Assembly: GCF_900638025.1 (NCBI RefSeq)
Contig: NZ_LR134481.1
Span: forward strand, 248,001-312,000
Length of the DNA: 64,000 bases
Direction of reading: 5' to 3'
Origin: Haemophilus parainfluenzae
Lineage (GTDB): Bacteria > Pseudomonadota > Gammaproteobacteria > Enterobacterales > Pasteurellaceae
Shown here: in pieces, positions 1 through 9,627 of the stretch
Layout: each line of letters starts with the position of its first letter
How positions within the stretch are numbered: position 1 is the stretch's first letter
Made by a program: the position numbers and the translations under genes
The notes under the pieces: model-generated
Databases searched by the model: none
What the model saw: the letters and a program-made list of their open reading frames with translations, nothing else
What the model was told of the DNA's origin: nothing

Positions 1-516
1 GTTTGTCGCTTCTTTATCCATTAAATAATCAAAAATTTTAAGGATAACTAGTTTATTTTCTGAAGTTCCTTTTTTTGTAAAGAAAGCTTTCATCTTATCA
101 TTATGTATAATAATTGAATCAGCAATAGATAGCATAAAATTAAATTCTTTTTTATAATAGTTATTATACAGACTCTTTCTTAGCTCCTCTACATCATGAA
201 CTAAAGATATAAATATTACTTGTTTATCTTTCTTAAGTTTATTAAGGACCCAATTACGAATCAGTTGCTTGTGGTGATAAGGGTTTTGAATAAGTACTAA
301 TGAATTAGGAGTAATAGAAAAATAGATCTTGAGCCAATCAATAAAAAAAAGTGTTTGTCTTCTAATTTTTCCCCATAATGAGTCTATGCTTGTTGCTGTT
401 CTAATTACTTTAGCTTCATAATCTAAATTTTTCGCTATATCACATACGTCTTGTACAGCTTTACTACCTGCGTGGTTATGTTCATTACTTAACTCAACAA
501 TTTGATATTTTTTCAT
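1..516 (-). CDS. Sugar transferase, partial (C-terminus beyond window edge)
   Basis: The frame is open from the ATG at 516 down to base 1, giving 172 codons with no stop; the C-terminus lies outside the window. The N-terminus starts MKKYQIVELS and contains an IQNPYHH segment (about residue 80) and a VHDVEELR segment (about residue 110). Both resemble the acceptor half of GT-B beta-1,6-galactofuranosyltransferase-like sugar transferases. It probably adds one sugar of the repeat unit at the inner membrane. It is the sixth gene of the polysaccharide operon, 22 bp after the GT2 gene. Composition is very AT-rich like its neighbours. Family assignment rests on recalled motif similarity only. Confidence 0.72.
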   Translation of the reverse strand, partial: MKKYQIVELSNEHNHAGSKAVQDVCDIAKNLDYEAKVIRTATSIDSLWGKIRRQTLFFIDWLKIYFSITPNSLVLIQNPYHHKQLIRNWVLNKLKKDKQVIFISLVHDVEELRKSLYNNYYKKEFNFMLSIADSIIIHNDKMKAFFTKKGTSENKLVILKIFDYLMDKEATN

Positions 517-538
517 TTGATTATTAACCTTATATTAT

Positions 539-1582
539 CTAGCCTTTTAACTTTGTAAATAAAATAGGCAATCTAGATTTTACTAATTTTACAAAATTAC
601 CTAATAACACAAGTAGATAACTCATTCTATATTTTAATAAAAAATATATTGGTTTCTGTTTTCTACTTACAAGCCGAGCATTATTCTCCATCAATCTAAA
701 TTGTTCTTGACTATACACAGAATTGATGATCCAATCTCTTTGTGCTTTAAATGTTAAATTTGCATTAGGTGAGGAATTTCTCTCAATGGCAGAAAGTGTA
801 TAGCGAATAAATCGATTTACTAATAATTTTAGTGCGTCTTCATTAAGCTGCCCCTTTGTTTTTAAAAGAGAACTGAATGAAGAAAGCGTTTTCATATGAA
901 TTGGAAAATAATCTGGTACAAACTTAGCCGTTAAGCTACCATTATTTCTTTTCATATAGAAATATAAAGGCTTATTAAGAATATAGAAATTAGATATAAC
1001 TTTAAAAACCTCAACATTAAATTCAAAATCTTCTTTTAATGCTTGATGATGATTTCTAAAATTATATTTATCTAAAATTTCCTTTCTATAAAATTTATTA
1101 TTCATATAACCAAACAGGAAAGTCTTTTCTAAATCTACTAACACAGGGTTAAAATCTGTTTTTATTAATCCTTCAAATTTGCTAATAATGTTTTTTTTGT
1201 ATGATAATTTACCATCAATTTCATATCTTTCTTGCATTCCTATTGTAATTATATCAGGATTATGCCTTGATATAATTTGAGTTACTTTCGATAATAATTC
1301 AATATCAAATAAATCATCTGGATCAGGAAACCAAATATAATCTCCAGTTGCATATTCAATACCTTTATTCCTATTATTAGCCAATCCAATGTTTTCGTTA
1401 TTTAATAAAACACGGATTCTTGGGTCATTAAATTTAAGTAATTTTTCTTTTGTATTATCTGTTGAACAATCTTCTATAAAGATATACTCTATATTTTCAT
1501 TAGTTTGAGTGGTCAATAAACTATATAATTCATCTAAATAATGAGAAACATTATAACAAGCAAAAATAAGACTAATTTTCAT
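539..1582 (-). CDS. GT2 family glycosyltransferase
   Basis: 347 aa. The N-terminal ~100 residues form a GT-A fold: ISLIFACYN strand at residue 3, an EDCSTDNT nucleotide-sugar loop near 37, and a PDPDD (DxD-type) metal and donor site near 91. The C-terminal third is Lys/Phe-rich and may lie on the membrane. By family it would transfer an activated sugar to the lipid-linked repeat unit; donor and acceptor cannot be read from sequence. It lies 4 bp after the upstream GT4 gene, so the two are probably co-translated. AT-rich and without an uptake sequence, consistent with horizontal acquisition of the cluster. Confidence 0.87.
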   Translation of the reverse strand: MKISLIFACYNVSHYLDELYSLLTTQTNENIEYIFIEDCSTDNTKEKLLKFNDPRIRVLLNNENIGLANNRNKGIEYATGDYIWFPDPDDLFDIELLSKVTQIISRHNPDIITIGMQERYEIDGKLSYKKNIISKFEGLIKTDFNPVLVDLEKTFLFGYMNNKFYRKEILDKYNFRNHHQALKEDFEFNVEVFKVISNFYILNKPLYFYMKRNNGSLTAKFVPDYFPIHMKTLSSFSSLLKTKGQLNEDALKLLVNRFIRYTLSAIERNSSPNANLTFKAQRDWIINSVYSQEQFRLMENNARLVSRKQKPIYFLLKYRMSYLLVLLGNFVKLVKSRLPILFTKLKG

Positions 1583-1586
1583 TGTG

Positions 1587-2654
1587 CTAACCTAATAAAA
1601 TTTTTTGAACAAAATGAGAAACATTAATAATATTATATCCATTTTTATTTAAAGCATTAGTATCACTTATCCGTTGATTATCTTTATTATTTATAATTGA
1701 TATAATTCTATTACTCCAATGAGTCACATTATCAATAGGCAAGAATTCTGTTGAAGAAACTAATTTTGCCTCTTTTGATACATTATCTGATAATAATGTT
1801 GGTAAACCTGCTGCTTGTGCTTCAACAGAAACAATCGGCAATCCTTCAAATAAAGAAGGCAGTATAAGTATATCTGAAGCAATCATAAGTTGATTGACAT
1901 CATCACGAATGCCCATAAAAGAGATATTTTTGATATTTCTCTCTGAAATATATTTCTCAATATCTTTTTTTAATTCTCCATCGCCGATATAAGCCATCAT
2001 CACATTCGGTATTTTTTTATTTAATGCATGCATAATTTCTAAAGCAAAAAAAGGATTTTTCTGATGATTCATTCTCGCAACATATAGAATAACCGGATTT
2101 TCATCCCATCTTAGCTTCTGTCTAATACTCGTATATTTTTCTTTGGAGTACGTATATTTATCAAGATCAATTCCATTTTTAATAACTTGATATTTTTCAT
2201 TCTCGCCATACATAAATATACCAGCTTTTTCAGAGCAAGCTAATTTTATATTACTTAGTTTGTTGAGAAGCCATCTTAATGAATAATGCAATCTCTTTTT
2301 CGTTGTATCAGCATTATGAGAATGAGTAGCAATTTTTTTTCTCAATAAGAATGCAGGAAGCATATTTAATACATATCCTGCATTCATTATATTAAAATAA
2401 ATTGTATCGTAATTCCCTTTCTTAATTACTTTATACATTTCCCATAGACTACGAAAAAGACCTTTATTTTTAGGAGGAATGTAATGAATTTTACAACCAT
2501 TTTTCAGATAAAAATCACTCAAAGCCATATTGGGAAAATCACAAACAAAATCAAATTGGATTTGATCTTTATCTAGGTGTTGATAAATATTATAGATATA
2601 GACTTCCAAACCACCTAAATTGTCTGTCATACCATATACAAGAATACGTTTCAT
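1587..2654 (-). CDS. GT4 family glycosyltransferase
   Basis: 355 aa with the usual two-domain GT-B plan. The N-terminal domain starts MKRILVYGMTDNLGG with the glycine loop after strand 1. The C-terminal donor domain shows VARMNHQKNP (about 195) and the retaining-GT EGLPIVSVEAQAAGLP signature (about 270), whose first Glu belongs to the E-x7-E motif. Likely a cytoplasmic-face retaining glycosyltransferase of the O-antigen repeat unit. It is 14 bp downstream of the DUF4422 gene and nearly abuts the GT2 gene, so it sits inside one operon. Sugar specificity is unknown. Confidence 0.88.
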   Translation of the reverse strand: MKRILVYGMTDNLGGLEVYIYNIYQHLDKDQIQFDFVCDFPNMALSDFYLKNGCKIHYIPPKNKGLFRSLWEMYKVIKKGNYDTIYFNIMNAGYVLNMLPAFLLRKKIATHSHNADTTKKRLHYSLRWLLNKLSNIKLACSEKAGIFMYGENEKYQVIKNGIDLDKYTYSKEKYTSIRQKLRWDENPVILYVARMNHQKNPFFALEIMHALNKKIPNVMMAYIGDGELKKDIEKYISERNIKNISFMGIRDDVNQLMIASDILILPSLFEGLPIVSVEAQAAGLPTLLSDNVSKEAKLVSSTEFLPIDNVTHWSNRIISIINNKDNQRISDTNALNKNGYNIINVSHFVQKILLG

Positions 2655-2668
2655 TATTTTTCCAGTAA

Positions 2669-3469
2669 TTAAAAGCTTGCTTCGTATTTTTTACCAAGAA
2701 ATTTTGCTTGTAAGAAAGCTAAAATCTTTTTACCCCAATTAATTTTCTCTCCATATACAAAAGGGAGTTCTTTTATCTTAATTGGCGTATTCTTATTATA
2801 TTGCACAAGCCAAACATTAAAGAGTAATTCACTTACGCGTCCATAGAAGCGAGCATGGAATGCTGAATATTTAGCTGCTGGTAAACGTTTCTCTAATTCA
2901 AATAAGATCGGGAATAACCAGCTACAATAGCTATCTGTTAATTCTTTAGACATAATGAACATATTAAACATATATCCACTACGTTGCTTCATTACTTTAT
3001 CAAAACTTTCTAAATATTCACCGCACTTTTCTCTAATAATCTCACGTGTTATATCTAAATGCTCTGCATGTAAGGTGTTAGCATAGTGAGAATAAAGCGT
3101 TTCAATATAATAATTACGTTTGCTTGGCACAATAACATCATAATCAGCTAACAAATCAGAAGCTTCCTTATGAGTTAGATATAGATCTTCAAGCGGTTGA
3201 TTTTTTCTCTCAAAACGCCCTTTTGTAGTAAAAAACCTTCTATAGTGAATAAGCCCAAGATAATCATTAGGTAAGTTTTTCCATGCCCAATAAAGTCCTG
3301 TCAGCTCACAAAAGTAAGGATTTTTGATAGAGATATTTTCTCCTTCGTTATCACCTTGATAACCAATATCTGCCTTTCCTTCTTTACCAACATGAACAGG
3401 TAAATACACATCATCTAAAGGCATAAAATACTCTTTATGAGTAGCTATGATTATTTTTATATTTTTCAA
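2669..3469 (-). CDS. DUF4422 domain polysaccharide biosynthesis protein (probable glycosyltransferase)
   Basis: 266 aa. The sequence opens with a strand and IIATHKEY, then VHVGKEGKADIGYQGD, NPYFCELTGLYWAWKN and GLIHYRRFF. This order is characteristic of DUF4422 proteins found in capsule and O-antigen clusters, usually treated as glycosyltransferases. The C-terminus carries an LPFVYGEKINWGKK stretch. It lies between the polymerase gene (16 bp) and the GT4 gene (14 bp). It contains the only exact uptake signal core in the first 9 kb (3021-3029), read as part of the coding sequence. Substrate unknown. Confidence 0.82.
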   Translation of the reverse strand: MKNIKIIIATHKEYFMPLDDVYLPVHVGKEGKADIGYQGDNEGENISIKNPYFCELTGLYWAWKNLPNDYLGLIHYRRFFTTKGRFERKNQPLEDLYLTHKEASDLLADYDVIVPSKRNYYIETLYSHYANTLHAEHLDITREIIREKCGEYLESFDKVMKQRSGYMFNMFIMSKELTDSYCSWLFPILFELEKRLPAAKYSAFHARFYGRVSELLFNVWLVQYNKNTPIKIKELPFVYGEKINWGKKILAFLQAKFLGKKYEASF

Positions 3470-3485
3470 AATGACACCTATTGTA

Positions 3486-4679
3486 TTATGAATAACTATC
3501 TTTCTTTATATATGCAGTATGATAAAAAGATAAAATTAACAACCAATAAACATTTATAGAAACATCTAATAAGCGGTCTTCAATCATACTATTAATTGTT
3601 AAAATAGCTATAATTGAAATAAATTTATAATCGTTTAATTTAAGTCTTTTATATGTAAGGATTATATAACTAGCAATAGAAAGAATAGTGAATAAGACTC
3701 CGTACCTTAACATAAACTGTAAATAAGAAGAATCTACATAATTGTATAATTCTTCTGAGATTTCTTTTGTACTTCCGCCAAAACCAATAAATTCTATGGT
3801 TTGTCCTAGTAATGGAATATGGTATTCCTGGAAAGCATTATAGCCTAGTTGTAATCTACCGCTTAGTACATTATTGATCTCTAAAGAAAGTGTATTTTCT
3901 GTATTAAAATTATATGAAAGATAAAAAATCACTAAGAATCCAACTAAGTAAGATAAGGATATTACTTTCGACATAAACTTATTACGATAGATTCTTCTAA
4001 AAAAGATAATACTTATATAATAAAATACTAGAAATAGCATTATACTATAACCAGACATCCTAGCATCGGCTAGTTCTAATGCAAGAAAAATTGAAATACA
4101 CGATAATAATATTAAAATTAGATGATTAAATGCCTTTCTTTCATTCATTAAATATGCATAAGCAATTACTATACTCTGTAAATATGCTGCAAAAACTGTT
4201 GGATAAATTGTTCCAAATGAATTTCTTATTTTTATTTCTCCATCTCTAATTCTAGAATATTGGAGATTAGGAATAATATCTAGTAATGTAGATAAATAGG
4301 TGAATATAAGTAACAATATAATAGTTATGAAAAATGTAACTATGATATATCTAAAGTTAACATTTTTAGCACCTAATATGAGCGCAATTAATGTAATAAG
4401 CTGTCTATCTCCTGTATTTAGGCTAATTAGACACATAAGAGAGAAGACAAATAAATAAGATAGCAATTCTTTAAGAGAAAATAAATCAACTAAAATTAGC
4501 TTTATAGCGAGAAATAGAACAACACCTGAAAATAGAACTATTTTTATTAATGGATAAATTTCTAGGCTAGAAAACATCGAGTGATTTAGAAATGTATTAA
4601 TAAGGTATAATATAAAACTTACCAAATAGAAAAAATTAGCATAATAGCTATTATTTTTTATACTTCCTAAATCACCCAT
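3486..4679 (-). CDS. O-antigen / oligosaccharide repeat unit polymerase (Wzy-like)
   Basis: 397 aa, strongly hydrophobic, with about ten predicted membrane segments and a long periplasmic loop near residues 255-320 (after the YLSYNFNTENT stretch), the topology of Wzy polymerases. Wzy proteins share little sequence, so the call rests on topology and on position directly after wzz and before the glycosyltransferases. It would link undecaprenyl-linked repeat units in the periplasm, with length set by the adjacent Wzz. About 28% GC, the most AT-rich gene in the window. No flippase (wzx) is in the window; it should lie beyond base 1. Confidence 0.75.
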   Translation of the reverse strand: MGDLGSIKNNSYYANFFYLVSFILYLINTFLNHSMFSSLEIYPLIKIVLFSGVVLFLAIKLILVDLFSLKELLSYLFVFSLMCLISLNTGDRQLITLIALILGAKNVNFRYIIVTFFITIILLLIFTYLSTLLDIIPNLQYSRIRDGEIKIRNSFGTIYPTVFAAYLQSIVIAYAYLMNERKAFNHLILILLSCISIFLALELADARMSGYSIMLFLVFYYISIIFFRRIYRNKFMSKVISLSYLVGFLVIFYLSYNFNTENTLSLEINNVLSGRLQLGYNAFQEYHIPLLGQTIEFIGFGGSTKEISEELYNYVDSSYLQFMLRYGVLFTILSIASYIILTYKRLKLNDYKFISIIAILTINSMIEDRLLDVSINVYWLLILSFYHTAYIKKDSYS

Positions 4680-4698
4680 ATATTAAATAACTCTTAAT

Positions 4699-5820
4699 TT
4701 ATTTTTTCAAAAAACTTTTTACTAATACCACTAAACAACCTAGCACACTTCCTAAAAATGCACCTGCAATAAGTAAAATTAAGCGTTTCGGCCAATCACG
4801 TTTAACAGGATAATCCGGTGAACTCAAATAATAATATCCGCTGACAGCACCTTCTCGCTCTACTTTTTTCTCCAATAGGTTCAATAGGTTAGACTGTTTT
4901 TCTATATTGTAATAATTCTGCGAATAGACTAAAGGTGCATTTTTCAAAGTATCAACTTGAGCTTGCAAGTACTTTTCTCCCAACATAAATAAATATGAGC
5001 CATCACTGAGTTTTGAATCACTAAACGGTACCTTTGCATCACCTAACAATACTTCTGGTACACTTACATTACCACTTAAAGATTTTGAATAATCTTTAAT
5101 CCCAGCTGATTTTGCGATATCTAATGCCGTTGTAAGGTTTTCTAACTGAATTTGACGCACAGTTTCTGTATCTCGTTCAATCTTGTTTTTCTGAACATCT
5201 AATCCACTAAGCACCAAATTAATATTCGCTAGAAAGTCTTTTTTATTTTCAGCAAGCACCCATTGGTTTACAAATTGGATATAGTCCAATAATACATTCT
5301 GCGCATCTTTTGGAGTCTCAGCAGCAAAACTAACATTCACACCAATTGAATTTGGATCTTTTTTAGGATCTGGTATGGTAACGATCAGATTTTTATCGAC
5401 CAAATTAGATAACAGTCTTTGTTTAGCTTCTTCGGAATTAGCATTTTTGGCTGCATAAGTGTTAAACCAGGCAGATTGAGAAAAGAATGCCTCTTTCAAG
5501 CTACGTGAAAATAAAGCCGTTTTAAAGTCATTAAATACCTGTTCTGAAACTTTATCTTGAGAAAAATCTTTGATATCTAGAATAGATGCATATTCACTAC
5601 GAAATGATAAATAATCGCCTAAATTGGCCACCTTGGGAGCAATTACTACTGATTTAGATGTCCATTGCTCTTTAGCCGTAAAAGCATAGCCTGCCGCAAT
5701 GGCGGTACAAACGAAAGCAGATAAAATAATCCATAGCTTTTTCTTCCACAGATTTTTAACTAATTCAACCAAATCAATCTGATCCGACTCGTTTAGTTTT
5801 TGATAACGACTATCACTCAT
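4699..5820 (-). CDS. wzz: Wzz-type polysaccharide chain length determinant
   Basis: 373 aa. A short cytoplasmic N-terminus (LVELVKNLWKKK) leads into a first membrane helix at about 32-52. A roughly 290-residue periplasmic domain with helical, coiled-coil-prone stretches follows, then a Pro-rich segment (SSPDYPVKRDWP) and a second helix at about 347-370. This two-helix plan with the Pro-rich motif before TM2 is the Wzz/PCP-1 signature. It sets the modal O-antigen chain length with Wzy. First gene of the minus-strand cluster, with a good promoter 45-75 bp upstream. Confidence 0.88.
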   Translation of the reverse strand: MSDSRYQKLNESDQIDLVELVKNLWKKKLWIILSAFVCTAIAAGYAFTAKEQWTSKSVVIAPKVANLGDYLSFRSEYASILDIKDFSQDKVSEQVFNDFKTALFSRSLKEAFFSQSAWFNTYAAKNANSEEAKQRLLSNLVDKNLIVTIPDPKKDPNSIGVNVSFAAETPKDAQNVLLDYIQFVNQWVLAENKKDFLANINLVLSGLDVQKNKIERDTETVRQIQLENLTTALDIAKSAGIKDYSKSLSGNVSVPEVLLGDAKVPFSDSKLSDGSYLFMLGEKYLQAQVDTLKNAPLVYSQNYYNIEKQSNLLNLLEKKVEREGAVSGYYYLSSPDYPVKRDWPKRLILLIAGAFLGSVLGCLVVLVKSFLKK

Positions 5821-5864
5821 TATTAATCCTTTCAGGTCAATTGAACATACTATAAGTTTATCGC

Positions 5865-5893
5865 ATTCTACCTGACTTCCCCTACTCTAACAA
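5865..5893 (-). promoter_or_regulatory. Sigma-70 promoter of the polysaccharide operon
   Basis: On the minus strand TTGTTA (5893-5888) is followed by a 17-bp spacer and TAGAAT (5870-5865), about 45 bp upstream of the wzz ATG. It is a good match to the sigma-70 consensus and the only convincing promoter before the first gene of the cluster. Confidence 0.6.
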
Positions 5894-5960
5894 GGGAATT
5901 AAAATAATCTTAATGAAAAATAACTAATCGTAATAAAAAAATAAGTTATTGATATAAATA

Positions 5961-5993
5961 AAAAAGGCATCACTTGGCAGGTGATACCTTTTA
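5961..5993 (-). terminator. Rho-independent terminator of glnA
   Basis: Inverted repeat AAAAGGCATCAC / GTGATACCTTTT (5962-5973 and 5981-5992) with a 7-base loop. On the minus strand it follows the glnA stop by 30 bp and ends in a T-run. It separates glnA from the wzz promoter. Confidence 0.8.
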
Positions 5994-6022
5994 TGCATTA
6001 AAATCAATTGATTACATTTTAA

Positions 6023-7441
6023 CTAAGCATAATACATCTCAAACTCAACCGGATGTGGTGTCATATTTAGACGCTCTACGTCTTTACGTTTAACACTAAT
6101 AAATGCTTCGATAAAGTCTTTAGCAAAAACACCACCTTGCGTTAAGAATTCATAGTCTTTTTCTAATGAATTCAATGCTTCTTCTAGTGAGCTTGCTACC
6201 GCTGGAATATCTTTTAATTCTTCTGGAGGAAGATCATAAAGATTTTTATCCATTGCATCGCCTGGGTGGATTTTGTTTACTACACCGTCAAGGCCTGCCA
6301 TCAATAGCGCAGCGAATGCAAGATATGGGTTTGCCAAAGGATCTGGGAAACGTGCTTCAATACGAATTGCTTTCGGGTTGGTTACTGCTGGGATACGGAT
6401 TGAAGCAGAACGGTTGCTTGCAGAGTAAGCTAATAATACTGGTGCTTCAAAGCCTGGTACTAAACGTTTGTATGAGTTAGTACTTGGGTTAGTAAAAGCA
6501 TTTAATGCTTTAGCATGCTTAATGATACCGCCAATGTAATAAAGTGCAGTTTCAGAAAGGCCTGCATATTTATCACCTTGGAAAATATTTTTACCGTCTT
6601 TGCTTAATGACATATTACAGTGCATGCCTGAACCATTGTCACCCGTGATTGGTTTTGGCATAAAGCAAGCGGTTTTACCATGTTCTAATGCAACGTTTTG
6701 CACCACATATTTATAGATTTGCGTTTCATCCGCTTTCAAGGTTAAGCTATTGAATTTCGTTGCAATTTCATTTTGACCTGCAGTCGCCACTTCATGGTGG
6801 TGAGCTTCTACTACTAAGCCCATTTCTTCTAAAATCAAACACATTTCAGAGCGAATATCATGTGCCGTATCAATTGGAGCAACCGCACAGTAACCGCCTT
6901 TTTTCAATGGACGATAGGCGTTGTTACCACCTTCGTATTTTTTGTTGGTGTTCCAAGCAGCTTCAATGTCATCAACGGCAAAGGAGGCGCGGTTCATTGA
7001 TACATCAAAACGGACATCATCAAATAAGAAGAACTCGGGTTCAGGACCAAAGAATGCTTGATCCGCAATACCGATTGAACGCATATAGTTTTCGGCACGA
7101 ATGGCAATTGAACGCGGGTCACGATCATAGCTTTGCATGGTCGTTGGTTCATAAATACTACAACGAATAGAGAGGGTTGGGATCTGTGCAAATGGATCGA
7201 CTACCGCAGTTTCAGCGATTGGCATTAAAAGCATATCGGCTTTGTTAATGGTTTTCCAACCTTCAACCGAAGAGCCATCGAACATTTTGCCATCTTCAAA
7301 CATATCTTCATCGACAAGGCTAACCGGGATAGAAACGCCGTGTTCTTTACCTTTGATGTCGGTGAAACGAAGTAGCACGAACTTAATATCGTTCTCTTCG
7401 ATCAGTTTGAATACGTTGGCAATTGCATTTGCATTTGGCAT
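6023..7441 (-). CDS. glnA: Glutamine synthetase, type I
   Basis: 472 aa. Condenses glutamate and ammonia to glutamine using ATP, as a cytoplasmic dodecamer. Visible signatures are the beta-grasp N-terminus ([10 protein letters not shown]), DGSSVEGW, the ATP and metal region ([10 protein letters not shown]) and [21 protein letters not shown] near the C-terminus places a tyrosine at about residue 402, equivalent to the adenylylated Tyr of enterobacterial GlnA, so control by adenylyltransferase is likely. Monocistronic: own promoter candidate upstream and a terminator downstream. Start supported by AAGGAG 5' of the ATG. The long plus-strand ORFs inside it are shadows. Confidence 0.97.
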   Translation of the reverse strand: MPNANAIANVFKLIEENDIKFVLLRFTDIKGKEHGVSIPVSLVDEDMFEDGKMFDGSSVEGWKTINKADMLLMPIAETAVVDPFAQIPTLSIRCSIYEPTTMQSYDRDPRSIAIRAENYMRSIGIADQAFFGPEPEFFLFDDVRFDVSMNRASFAVDDIEAAWNTNKKYEGGNNAYRPLKKGGYCAVAPIDTAHDIRSEMCLILEEMGLVVEAHHHEVATAGQNEIATKFNSLTLKADETQIYKYVVQNVALEHGKTACFMPKPITGDNGSGMHCNMSLSKDGKNIFQGDKYAGLSETALYYIGGIIKHAKALNAFTNPSTNSYKRLVPGFEAPVLLAYSASNRSASIRIPAVTNPKAIRIEARFPDPLANPYLAFAALLMAGLDGVVNKIHPGDAMDKNLYDLPPEELKDIPAVASSLEEALNSLEKDYEFLTQGGVFAKDFIEAFISVKRKDVERLNMTPHPVEFEMYYA

Positions 7442-7493
7442 AAGGAGTCCTCTATTTTGCTATGTATATAATCTTTATAAAAATTAAAAGAGC

Positions 7494-7499
7494 ATTATA
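7494..7499 (-). promoter_or_regulatory. -10 element upstream of glnA
   Basis: TATAAT on the minus strand about 50 bp before the glnA start. The -35 region (around TATGAA) is poor, so strength or activator dependence cannot be judged. Confidence 0.4.
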
Positions 7500-7568
7500 A
7501 CGCAACCGCTTGCTTTTTTCATAAGATTTATTTTATGCCCTAGCATAGCAGAGTAACGAAATATCGTG

Positions 7569-7574
7569 TATAAT
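7569..7574 (+). promoter_or_regulatory. -10 element upstream of typA
   Basis: Perfect TATAAT about 115 bp before the typA ATG, with no strong -35 match. If used, the palindromic element at 7596-7663 would lie in the 5' untranslated leader. Confidence 0.4.
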
Positions 7575-7595
7575 TTTTGCCCTTTCGAGATTCTC

Positions 7596-7663
7596 GTAGG
7601 GTGAGTTTTACTCGCCAATTTAAACTACTTGGACTATTCGGTGGCATAAAAATTCCACCCTAC
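7596..7663. repeat. Palindromic doublet (REP/MITE-like) in the typA leader
   Basis: GTAGGGTG (7596-7603) and its exact reverse complement CACCCTAC (7656-7663) bound a 68-bp element. Each half contains its own hairpin: GGTGAG/CTCGCC around 7600-7615 and GGTGG/CCACC around 7640-7659. The GTAGGGTG head is reminiscent of REP-type intergenic repeats in other bacteria. No second copy was seen in the window, so repeat-family status is inference. Confidence 0.5.
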
Positions 7664-7690
7664 AAAACTTAAACATTAAGAACGTAATAA

Positions 7691-9541
7691 ATGAAAAACG
7701 ACATTGATATTAATAAATTGCGCAATATCGCAATTATCGCTCACGTTGACCATGGTAAAACCACCCTCGTTGACAAACTCCTTCAACAATCCGGTACATT
7801 TGAATCCACTCGTGGTGATGTTGATGAACGCGTAATGGACTCAAACGATCTTGAAAAAGAACGTGGCATTACCATTCTTGCAAAAAATACGGCAATTAAC
7901 TGGAATGATTATCGTATTAACATCGTAGATACCCCAGGACACGCTGACTTCGGTGGTGAAGTTGAACGTGTACTTTCTATGGTAGATTCTGTACTTTTAG
8001 TCGTGGATGCCTTTGATGGCCCAATGCCGCAAACACGTTTCGTAACTCAAAAAGCCTTTGCTCACGGTTTAAAACCAATTGTTGTTATCAACAAAGTTGA
8101 CCGTCCAGGCGCTCGTCCTGATTGGGTTGTGGATCAAGTATTCGATTTATTCGTTAACCTTGGTGCAACCGATGAACAATTAGACTTCCCGATTATCTAT
8201 GCATCTGCATTAAATGGTGTCGCAGGTCTTGAACATGAAGATTTAGCGGAAGATATGACCCCATTATTTGAAGCGATCGTTCAACACGTTGAACCGCCAA
8301 AAGTGGAACTTGATGCGCCATTCCAAATGCAAATCTCACAATTAGACTATAACAGCTATGTGGGTGTTATCGGTATCGGTCGTATCAAACGTGGTGCTAT
8401 CAAACCAAATCAACCTGTGACTATCATTGATGGTGAAGGTAAAACTCGCCAAGGTCGTGTGGGTCAAGTATTAGGTCACCTTGGTTTACAACGTTATGAA
8501 GAAGATATCGCTTATGCGGGTGACATCATTGCAATTACCGGTTTAGGTGAATTAAATATTTCTGACACCCTTTGTGATATCAATGCGGTTGAAGCCTTAC
8601 CTTCATTAACCGTTGATGAACCAACTGTAACCATGTTCTTCTGTGTAAACACCTCTCCGTTTGCGGGTCAAGAAGGTAAATATGTGACTTCTCGTCAAAT
8701 TCTTGAACGTTTAAATAAAGAGTTAGTTCACAACGTGGCATTACGCGTAGAAGAAACACCAAACCCAGATGAATTCCGTGTTTCTGGTCGTGGTGAATTA
8801 CACCTTTCTGTATTAATTGAAAATATGCGTCGTGAAGGTTATGAACTTGCGGTTTCTCGTCCTAAAGTAATTTATCGTGAAATCAACGGTAAAAAACAAG
8901 AGCCTTATGAGCAAGTGACTATCGACGTAGAAGAGCAACACCAAGGTTCTGTCATGGAAGCATTAGGTATCCGTAAAGGTGAAGTTCGCGATATGATGCC
9001 AGATGGCAAAGGTCGTGTACGTTTAGAATACATCATCCCAAGCCGTGGTTTAATCGGTTTCCGTGGTGAATTCATGACGATGACGTCAGGTACAGGTTTA
9101 CTTTACTCCAGTTTCGATCACTACGATGACATCAAACCAGGTGAAATCGGTCAACGTAAAAACGGTGTACTAATTTCTAACGCAACCGGTAAAGCATTAG
9201 CTTATGCGCTATTTGGTTTACAAGAGCGTGGTAAATTAATGATTGAAGCTAACGTAGAAGTTTACGAAGGTCAAATCATCGGTATTCACAGCCGTACAAA
9301 TGACTTAACCGTAAACTGTTTACAAGGTAAAAAACTCACCAATATGCGTGCTTCAGGTAAAGATGATGCCATCGTATTAACTACACCGGTAAAATTTACA
9401 CTTGAACAAGCCATCGAGTTTATCGATGATGACGAGTTAGTGGAAGTGACACCAGAATCGATCCGTATCCGTAAAAAACTCTTAACGGAAAACGATCGTA
9501 AACGTGCAAATCGTACGACAACCAGTACGAGTACTCACTAA
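7691..9541 (+). CDS. typA: Ribosome-associated GTPase TypA/BipA
   Basis: 616 aa translational GTPase of the EF-G superfamily that assists 50S assembly and stress or cold adaptation. It shows the P-loop AHVDHGKTT (about 18), [21 protein letters not shown] (switch II) and [12 protein letters not shown] (G4). Beta-barrel and EF-G-like domains follow, with the TypA C-terminal domain ([16 protein letters not shown]). Length fits the family (607-616). The tail is Thr/Ser-rich (about 603-616). It stands alone between its own leader and two terminators. Confidence 0.97.
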   Translation: MKNDIDINKLRNIAIIAHVDHGKTTLVDKLLQQSGTFESTRGDVDERVMDSNDLEKERGITILAKNTAINWNDYRINIVDTPGHADFGGEVERVLSMVDSVLLVVDAFDGPMPQTRFVTQKAFAHGLKPIVVINKVDRPGARPDWVVDQVFDLFVNLGATDEQLDFPIIYASALNGVAGLEHEDLAEDMTPLFEAIVQHVEPPKVELDAPFQMQISQLDYNSYVGVIGIGRIKRGAIKPNQPVTIIDGEGKTRQGRVGQVLGHLGLQRYEEDIAYAGDIIAITGLGELNISDTLCDINAVEALPSLTVDEPTVTMFFCVNTSPFAGQEGKYVTSRQILERLNKELVHNVALRVEETPNPDEFRVSGRGELHLSVLIENMRREGYELAVSRPKVIYREINGKKQEPYEQVTIDVEEQHQGSVMEALGIRKGEVRDMMPDGKGRVRLEYIIPSRGLIGFRGEFMTMTSGTGLLYSSFDHYDDIKPGEIGQRKNGVLISNATGKALAYALFGLQERGKLMIEANVEVYEGQIIGIHSRTNDLTVNCLQGKKLTNMRASGKDDAIVLTTPVKFTLEQAIEFIDDDELVEVTPESIRIRKKLLTENDRKRANRTTTSTSTH

Positions 9542-9543
9542 TT

Positions 9544-9573
9544 AAAAACGTGCGGAAATTTGACCGCACTTTT
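9544..9573 (+). terminator. Terminator after typA built on an uptake sequence
   Basis: GTGCGG (9550-9555) pairs with CCGCAC (9564-9569), extended by A-run and T-run. The right arm is part of an exact uptake core (9563-9571); the left arm is a degenerate copy. Confidence 0.6.
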
Positions 9574-9580
9574 CAACAAA

Positions 9581-9609
9581 CAAAAGGCGAACATCATGTT
9601 CGCCTTTTG
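9581..9609. terminator. Bidirectional terminator between typA and rdgC
   Basis: Perfect 14-bp arms around a single central base: CAAAAGGCGAACAT and its complement. A and T tracts on both sides let it work for typA (plus) and for rdgC (minus), which converge here. Confidence 0.85.
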
Positions 9610-9627
9610 TTTTATGATTAAATTAAA

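Noticed and set aside
5861..5880. ops/RfaH-like element (GGTAG..TG) upstream of wzz
   Set aside because: The GGTAGAAT bases are better explained as the -10 box TAGAAT with a 17-bp-spaced TTGTTA; the ops core GGCGGTAG is not matched.
6166..7170. Two plus-strand ORFs of 104 and 136 codons inside glnA
   Set aside because: They are antisense shadows of a strongly conserved gene, with no ribosome site and no recognisable domain.
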